Of a DNA stretch of 20,245 nt, positions 15,221-20,245 are shown piece by piece. This DNA is from JAKFFN01 sp964444305. Lineage in GTDB: Bacteria; Sumerlaeota; Sumerlaeia; Sumerlaeales; Sumerlaeaceae. The notes beneath the pieces are model-generated. The model had not been told where the DNA came from and did no database searches. It saw nothing but the letters and a program-made list of their open reading frames with translations. Location of the stretch: NCBI GenBank assembly GCA_964444305.1, contig CAYUGQ010000038.1, positions 1 to 20,245 on the forward strand, written 5' to 3'. Each line of letters starts with the position of its first letter. Position 1 is the stretch's first letter. Made by a program: the position numbers and the translations under genes.

Positions 15221-18200
15221 CTAATACAGCTCGTAATCAACCACCCGCGCCGGCGGCCTCGCATAATCAATTCTCAGATTATCTATCCACGTCCCCTCCC
15301 GCGCCAACACACCATCCCCCCGCTCACGAAAGCCCACCATAAACGCACCCTTCGTCGGCCCGTCATCCGGCACAGGTCCGCGATAAACATCATACCCGCC
15401 AATCTGCGCCACAAGCTGCTCCCCGGCCTCCGCCTCCAGATCCAGCCGCAAACGGAAAGTCGCCCACGTCCCCGGCAACACCGGAATATCAATCCCCGGC
15501 GTCGCAAACCCCAAAAACCGCGTCGGCTCATTATCCAAATTATCATGAGACGCCAACAAGAACTGGAACGACCCCGGCCGCTTCGGCTGGCCCAGATTAA
15601 TATTAGGATCACCATTCGTATAAATCAGCCAGTACCCATCCTCATAACCGCTACCCACCGGATTCGGCGTGAAAAACGTACTCCCCATCGTCCCGCAAAA
15701 CCCAACCGCCACCGCCTGGTCAGGATCCAAAAGTCCCGGAATATACAATTCCCCCGTAATATCCAGCCCCCGGTTTCCACCCTGTTCCGCATCCCCAAAC
15801 ACCCCAATCATCCCCCCACCCGAAGTATCCACCGCCCGGTACGCCCGCCCTCCCGACGGCGAAGCCGGCACCCCCGCCGACTGCGGCAGTTCCAACCGCA
15901 TTTCACGGTACGTCTGAAACGCCCCCGGTGGCACCGTCTCAAAATCCCAAGCATCCTGCACATCAATCAAACCCGGAGCCCCGTTTGGCGACCCCGGCGT
16001 CGCAGGCATAAACGAAAAATCCCTCTGATTCTGGTCCGTATCAACCCCATCCGGCATCCGCCCCATACTATACCGGTTCCCATTACCGTCCGTCCCATTC
16101 CCCAGGCTCCCCATCCAGCCATAACCCTCCGCCGTCACCCGCCGCGTCTGGATCCGCGACAACTCCCCTACCCCGCCAAAAGCCCCATAAACGACAGAGT
16201 CATAAACATAGCCCGAATTATTATCATAAAGCTGCAATCCCCCCGGCAGGTTACCCGGCAGATCAGCACTGCTGTTCGACCAGTTCGGCGGAATAAACCC
16301 GGTTGCCCCACTCGCCTGCGGCACCCCCCCATCACCCACCACCAGCAAACCACCGGGCGGCATCCTCCGTCCGTTAAGCGAAACCGATTTATACACCGAA
16401 CCATCCGACGAATCATACGCCACCAATTCCAGCCCCGTCGGAATCTCACCCGGCGGCCCTGCAATCTCCACAAACTCCGTGGAGTTCTGACCATACCGGA
16501 ACTCATTTATCACATATTCTCGTCCCTCCGGCGCACGCTTTTCATAAGTCAATTCATCAAAATAAATATTACCCCTGCCTTCAGCACCACCCTCCAGCAC
16601 GAAACCCAGAAAGCTCACTTCTCGCGCCCCCGGAGCCGACACATCAATCGTCCCATTCCCCGATCCAAAGTTCGGCTCCGCCGTCGTATACCCATTCACC
16701 TGGGAATCATCATTCAGGTCCCACGTAAACTGATACCACCCGGTGGTCGCAGGCAAAGTAATCGGATTAGAAACCTCAACCTGCCTCAACCCATCCAGCG
16801 CCGCCAGCCGCAACGTCCGCGCAGAGTAATCCCCAGACACATAATAATAACCCGAAATCCGTGTGTTCTTTGAAACCAGTGCCAGCGCTGACGGCGTATC
16901 AATCACACCCTGGTCAATCCCATGATTTAGCATTTCATATCGCAGAAAAAGTCGGTGAGGCCCCGAACCCGTAAAGTCAAAACTCAACCGCCCCGCCTGC
17001 GTAGTCCCCTCCGGCCTGCCCGGACCTGACGGAGCTGGTGCCCCCCCAAAAGCCGACAGACCATTGGCCGGTGTCGTGCTGTCCGGTGAAACATCCGGAT
17101 CACTCCAGTGAGAGCTTACATTCTCAAACGACTCCAGGTTAAACTTCGTCTGCCCCGGCTTTTTCAAAATCTCCTGCACCAGCAAATCCACATGACGATA
17201 GTACGGCGAACGCTTAACCACCGTGTTGGCAATCGGATCAAACCCGGAAAAGAAGGCAGAACCTGCATCCAGATTGAAATTTGACCAGTAGGGCGCCACC
17301 CACATCATCGACCACCATCCCACCCCTCTTAATTTCACCCCTTTCCACTGCCCCTGGTAACCCGGAAAAACCCTTGCGGCACTAATCTTCATCTCAAGAG
17401 ACTCCACAGACTCCCCTGTGGACCCAAAATAAACCGTTTGCCCCGTAACCGGATCCGGCTGCGTATACGTGTAAGAAACCACCTCCGCACCCCGCCGGTA
17501 CGTTGGCGCAAAAGGTCCCCCATCAGACTGCCGCAGCGTCGTATTAAACAGCGTATCATAAAACCCCTGGCTTTGACGTCCTTCTCCACTATCACCATAG
17601 TCCAATGGATCATCCTTGGAATACCACCGCCGCCCGTACGTGCCCCACGTCAACACCATCTTCTCCGGCGGCACACCATCATTAAAGTAATAGGCAAGCT
17701 GCCCCAACACCGCCTGGTAGTTCGTGATAGCCCCCACACGATTCCCGCTCGCCCAGTCATACGTGCTGTACAGCACATAATCAACCGTATCAATAATGGC
17801 CGGGATGTCCCACAAAGTTGGATTGTAAGTCGCATGCACATAAACGCTGATCTCGTGATCCGGCAGCGCATCGCGCATCTCATTCATAAACACCGTGATC
17901 CCATCCCGCGTGGTCGAATTCCAGCGGAACTCAAAATCGAAGTTCACGCCGGCGCAATAGGAATCCGCCAACACCATATCCCGCACCTGGTTTACCAGCC
18001 GCGTCCGCAGCGTCGCACTCTGCATGACCGTCGCCAGCAGCGGCTCATCAAAATTCCGGTTACGAACACAGACTATAACCTTGGTTCCGGCCCGCTGCGC
18101 CGCTCCCCCTGCCCGCAGTGTGGCCGGACGGTTCCCAAACGAATTCCGCGTCCCCGAATGCAACGTACCATCAGCCAGAAAATCCACAAATGGCGGCGCG

Positions 18201-18385
18201 ATATGAGTAAACGATTCAAACTGAACGTGGTCCAGGATCGCATTGTTTTGCACATAACCAAAATTAATAAACTCCGGAGCAATGCTCGGCGTCTTGGCCC
18301 CCCCTGTAGATTGACCTGCCACAAACAACACGGCAATCAATGCCGACTTAAAACCTTGAAAGAACGAGCCTGAGAAAAAGTTCAC
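15221..18385 (-). CDS. Large secreted GH18-like glycosidase with lamin tail domain
   Basis: Exported 1054-residue multidomain protein. Signal peptide is at 1 to about 30 (FKSALIAVLFVAG core). GH18 TIM-barrel is at about 37-365: the strand motif AGVNFDFEF (145-153) keeps the catalytic Asp150 and Glu152 of DxxDxDxE but lacks the first two Asp. Further GH18 landmarks are YSTYDW (206-211), TWGTYGRRW (246-254) and GVGWWSMMW (354-362). A beta-sandwich-like domain is at about 411-615 (FENVSSHW to IYFDELTYEK), possibly carbohydrate-binding. A lamin tail domain is at about 623-802 (YVINEFRYGQNSTEFVEIAG to RMPDGVDTDQNQRDFSF and TPGSPNG). A final jelly-roll/LamG-like domain is at about 808-1054 (WDFETVPPG to WIDNLRIDY). 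The substrate could be chitin, peptidoglycan or N-glycan. Start is GTG at 18385 with a weak ribosome site. The 3' half is more C-skewed on + than the 5' half. Confidence 0.85.
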   Translation of the reverse strand: MNFFSGSFFQGFKSALIAVLFVAGQSTGGAKTPSIAPEFINFGYVQNNAILDHVQFESFTHIAPPFVDFLADGTLHSGTRNSFGNRPATLRAGGAAQRAGTKVIVCVRNRNFDEPLLATVMQSATLRTRLVNQVRDMVLADSYCAGVNFDFEFRWNSTTRDGITVFMNEMRDALPDHEISVYVHATYNPTLWDIPAIIDTVDYVLYSTYDWASGNRVGAITNYQAVLGQLAYYFNDGVPPEKMVLTWGTYGRRWYSKDDPLDYGDSGEGRQSQGFYDTLFNTTLRQSDGGPFAPTYRRGAEVVSYTYTQPDPVTGQTVYFGSTGESVESLEMKISAARVFPGYQGQWKGVKLRGVGWWSMMWVAPYWSNFNLDAGSAFFSGFDPIANTVVKRSPYYRHVDLLVQEILKKPGQTKFNLESFENVSSHWSDPDVSPDSTTPANGLSAFGGAPAPSGPGRPEGTTQAGRLSFDFTGSGPHRLFLRYEMLNHGIDQGVIDTPSALALVSKNTRISGYYYVSGDYSARTLRLAALDGLRQVEVSNPITLPATTGWYQFTWDLNDDSQVNGYTTAEPNFGSGNGTIDVSAPGAREVSFLGFVLEGGAEGRGNIYFDELTYEKRAPEGREYVINEFRYGQNSTEFVEIAGPPGEIPTGLELVAYDSSDGSVYKSVSLNGRRMPPGGLLVVGDGGVPQASGATGFIPPNWSNSSADLPGNLPGGLQLYDNNSGYVYDSVVYGAFGGVGELSRIQTRRVTAEGYGWMGSLGNGTDGNGNRYSMGRMPDGVDTDQNQRDFSFMPATPGSPNGAPGLIDVQDAWDFETVPPGAFQTYREMRLELPQSAGVPASPSGGRAYRAVDTSGGGMIGVFGDAEQGGNRGLDITGELYIPGLLDPDQAVAVGFCGTMGSTFFTPNPVGSGYEDGYWLIYTNGDPNINLGQPKRPGSFQFLLASHDNLDNEPTRFLGFATPGIDIPVLPGTWATFRLRLDLEAEAGEQLVAQIGGYDVYRGPVPDDGPTKGAFMVGFRERGDGVLAREGTWIDNLRIDYARPPARVVDYELY

Positions 18386-18602
18386 GAGTTTAACATATCC
18401 TGGAAAATTACCGCAAAGCCGCGGCAGACCTGATAAATATATATCCTTCCTTTGCTAGTAAGGCCACCCCTCTTCATGCAATAGAAATAACCTCCCCCGC
18501 TCAAAGCCCATTTTTCTCGTTGCACCGCCCAATTACTCTTCGGTAAATCGTCCTGTTTACCTTAACTCAGGCCACGAGCACCCGGCCTTTTCCAGATTTC
18601 CC
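18386..18602. other. Divergent intergenic region between GH18 gene and cytochrome gene
   Basis: These 217 bases contain no gene. They hold an AT-rich stretch at about 18431-18450 (TGATAAATATATATCC) that could be part of the promoter of the minus-strand GH18 gene, and the palindrome GCCGCGGC at about 18418-18425. I cannot assign -35/-10 boxes with confidence. Confidence 0.4.
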
Positions 18603-19493
18603 ATGGAAAGTATACCAATGATCGTTTCTGATAAACCTCTGAGTTTCGCCACCCGCATCGCCCGGGCTGCCGCCTCCATCACCCTGGCTGCCGCCATGAT
18701 CTTCACCGCCGCCACAGCCACAGCCCAGGATAATGAGATACCTGAAGATCTCGAAGCCGGCCTCTTCATGCAAAAGTGTTTCTCCTGCCACCAGGGCCTC
18801 CTCACAGGGCAGGAACTGACCAACACCCATCAGCGCACCCGGGAAAGTCTCGAAGAAACCGTGCACCGCATGCAGCAGTATACCGGCCCCCTTCCCGAAG
18901 AGCAGATCACTCAGCTTGTTGATCTTATGAAAGACGAAGAGTTCGTCTTCCGCATCGAAGAAGCCAAGCTGGTCCAGGAAGAACGGCAACACGCCCAAAC
19001 CGAGGAACTCTCCGCCGAAGGCGAAGTTGACGGATACGCCATGCTTTTCATGAGAAGCTGCGCCGGCTGCCATAACATCGGGCTGGGCAATGCCTCGGGA
19101 ATTGACCTCATCCACACTCTAAATCAAGACTCCGCCCAGGTTCGTGCCAGTGTGGTAAGAATGCAAATGCAGGCTGGACCGCTCACCGACGGACAAATAG
19201 ATGGCCTGACAGCCCTATTACAAGATCAGGATCGCGTAAGTCGTTTGGCATCAGTGGGTTTCAAGAATGCCGCCGAACTCCAGGGGAAAGGCGAAACAAC
19301 CGAAGATGCAGCCTCATCTCCGCAAGATACCACCGGAACCACGGCCACAACGGCCGACCAACCCCAGCCCGGCGTAAAAGCGGAAGCACACGCCACCTCA
19401 AACTTCCCGACGGGTATGATTATCGGGCTTTTGCTCACAACCGTCATCGCCGCAATCGGGTGCTACTTTTTCGTCTGGCGCAATGAGGACTGA
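18603..19493 (+). CDS. Membrane-anchored di-haem cytochrome c (tandem duplicated domain)
   Basis: Exported electron-transfer protein of 296 residues. The signal peptide runs to about 41 (ITLAAAMIFTAATATAQ). Two cytochrome c domains follow, each with one haem site: CFSCH (59-63) and CAGCH (153-157). The likely axial Met ligands are Met90 and Met187, in the matching contexts VHRMQQYTGPL and VVRMQMQAGPL. The two domains align over about 58 residues, so they arose by duplication. A charged helix (113-142) links them, and a Thr/Ala/Pro-rich linker (about 228-265) leads to a C-terminal TM anchor (271-291, GMIIGLLLTTVIAAIGCYFF). This puts the haems in the periplasm. ATG at 18603 is used. ATG at 18618, preceded by GGAAAG at 7 bases, may be the true start and would shorten the N-terminus by 5 residues. 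No oxidase or reductase partner is adjacent. Confidence 0.9.
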   Translation: MESIPMIVSDKPLSFATRIARAAASITLAAAMIFTAATATAQDNEIPEDLEAGLFMQKCFSCHQGLLTGQELTNTHQRTRESLEETVHRMQQYTGPLPEEQITQLVDLMKDEEFVFRIEEAKLVQEERQHAQTEELSAEGEVDGYAMLFMRSCAGCHNIGLGNASGIDLIHTLNQDSAQVRASVVRMQMQAGPLTDGQIDGLTALLQDQDRVSRLASVGFKNAAELQGKGETTEDAASSPQDTTGTTATTADQPQPGVKAEAHATSNFPTGMIIGLLLTTVIAAIGCYFFVWRNED

Positions 19494-19554
19494 GGTCTCT
19501 TTGCGTCATATTCATACGCTTCAGTTTTTTCCAGTATGGAAATTTCAGTTGATG

Positions 19555-19572
19555 TATACTAGCTATAGTATA
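19555..19572. promoter_or_regulatory. AT-rich inverted repeat upstream of the last gene
   Basis: TATACTA (19555-19561) and TAGTATA (19566-19572) are perfect inverted arms around GCTA, about 55 bases before the ATG at 19626. This could be an operator or overlap a -10 element. It is in the 132-base gap after the cytochrome gene. Confidence 0.4.
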
Positions 19573-19625
19573 TCTGTGCATTTGATAAAACAACACTTTC
19601 AATCCAAGTGGAGGGATTAGACCTG

Positions 19626-20245
19626 ATGAAACGGATTTTAACAACAATATTGGCGTGTTCAGCCGCCGCAGCCGTGGCGGATGAGGCGCAATTTACCCTG
19701 GAGCGCGAAATTAACTTTGCACCGCATCCTACTGTGGCCCGCATAACCACTGCGGCTACAGATCCGGCAGGTAATGTTTATTTTACCGACAACGCCACCG
19801 ACAACATTCACCTGATTCGTAACGTCTGGACCTCACTGGGCGAAAATGATGAAGTCGGCAACACGGAAACCCTGAACTTCTACACCTTCATTTCGGGCAA
19901 CTCCTACGCCGGAAGCACCTTCGACAACCTTCATTTCTACACTGGTGGCAAGCTGAATAACACGTCCGAGCTTTCCATCATTGTTAGAGCAACTCCCAAC
20001 AACATCGCTAATCCCACCTCCTGGGCTTGGGTTGAGCGCTATGCCCCGTATGATCTTGCAGGTCCCTGCGCAGTGGCACCAGGTGTTCTTGCCCTGGCCA
20101 ATCGTGCTAATGGTGCGGTCCACATTTTCGAATGGGGCACCAATGATATCATTGAAATTGGCAGCAGTGTTGTCGGTAGCGGAGTCCCCGGCGGAGCCTG
20201 CGCGTTTGATCCTGTCACTAACAAACTTTATGTTTCAGGCTCCCG
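19626..20245 (+). CDS. Secreted protein of unknown function, possibly beta-propeller (3' partial)
   Basis: The frame is open from ATG 19626 to the window end (206 codons plus 2 bases). GGAGGG about 10 bases upstream supports the start. The N-terminus MKRILTTILACSAAAAVADE is a short signal peptide with likely cleavage after AVA (about residue 17). The mature part has beta-rich repeats such as ATDPAGNVYFTDNATDNIHL and, later, CAFDPVTNKLYVSGSR. These resemble blades of NHL/SMP-30-like or YVTN-type beta-propellers; this is inference. Codon use is unlike the left part of the window: GTT, GCT, GGT, CTT and AAT are frequent and the C-ending bias is gone. The C-terminus is off the window, so any sorting signal such as PEP-CTERM cannot be judged. 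It lies 132 bases after the cytochrome gene, with a separate AT-rich upstream region. Confidence 0.85.
   Translation, partial: MKRILTTILACSAAAAVADEAQFTLEREINFAPHPTVARITTAATDPAGNVYFTDNATDNIHLIRNVWTSLGENDEVGNTETLNFYTFISGNSYAGSTFDNLHFYTGGKLNNTSELSIIVRATPNNIANPTSWAWVERYAPYDLAGPCAVAPGVLALANRANGAVHIFEWGTNDIIEIGSSVVGSGVPGGACAFDPVTNKLYVSGS

Noticed and set aside
15545..16873. 442-residue open frame on + antisense to the GH18 gene
   Set aside because: Arg/Pro/His-rich shadow of the GH18/LTD gene, with no motif or ribosome site.

Overview
The window is a dense bacterial chromosomal segment with 17 protein-coding genes, two of them cut by the window edges. I see no tRNA, rRNA, CRISPR array, insertion sequence or phage gene, and no gene-free stretch longer than about 250 bases. 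The organism looks like a Gram-negative (diderm), probably free-living, uncultured heterotroph. The support is nucleotide-sugar enzymes for surface polysaccharide (UDP-xylose, dTDP-rhamnose), a lipid phosphatase of the PAP2 family, secreted or periplasmic proteins with classical signal peptides, a large GH18 plus lamin-tail-domain exoenzyme and a membrane-anchored di-haem cytochrome c. This mix suggests a candidate phylum near the Planctomycetes, Sumerlaeota or Hydrogenedentota, but the sequence alone does not settle the taxonomy.

The most striking global property is strand composition. From base 1 to about 16900 the + strand is very rich in C (and A) and poor in G, whichever strand is coding. 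Plus-strand genes therefore use C-ending codons and are rich in Thr/Pro/Asn/Lys, while minus-strand genes use G/T-ending codons and are rich in Gly/Val/Leu. The skew weakens locally (around 6600-7130 and from about 16900 rightward) and is gone or reversed by 19600-20245.

Layout. (1) 1-3259, all +: an RNase HI-domain protein with a DUF433-like N-terminus, a dipeptide/oligopeptide-type ABC permease, the redox-sensing repressor Rex, and two small unknown proteins. (2) 3421-4596, +: a secreted PQQ-type glucose/sorbosone dehydrogenase-like protein, followed by a strong terminator. (3) 4823-5440, -: a secreted His-tailed DUF6448-like protein with its own terminator. (4) 5682-9781: aromatic amino acid genes hisC, aroF and tyrA on +, with a minus-strand PAP2 phosphatase between aroF and tyrA; a bidirectional terminator separates aroF from PAP2. 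(5) 9900-10844, +: UDP-glucuronate decarboxylase, convergent with region 6. (6) 10875-15132, -: a membrane protein translationally coupled to rmlD, an acetyl-CoA hydrolase/4-hydroxybutyrate CoA-transferase family enzyme, and a BcrA/NatA-type ABC ATPase. (7) 15221-18385, -: a 1054-residue secreted GH18/LTD protein, divergent from (8) 18603-19493, +, a tandem di-haem cytochrome c, and 19626-end, +, the start of a secreted protein of unknown function that runs off the window.

Functional links: hisC, aroF and tyrA form an aromatic/histidine biosynthesis neighbourhood. uxs and rmlD supply nucleotide sugars for the envelope. Rex and the CoA-transferase fit a lifestyle with fluctuating redox or fermentation, but no sequence element here links them directly. 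I found no convincing new multi-gene defence or mobile system. The observations most worth following are the strand asymmetry and its breakpoints, the RNase H fusion, the degenerate GH18 motif, and the two small unknown genes after rex.
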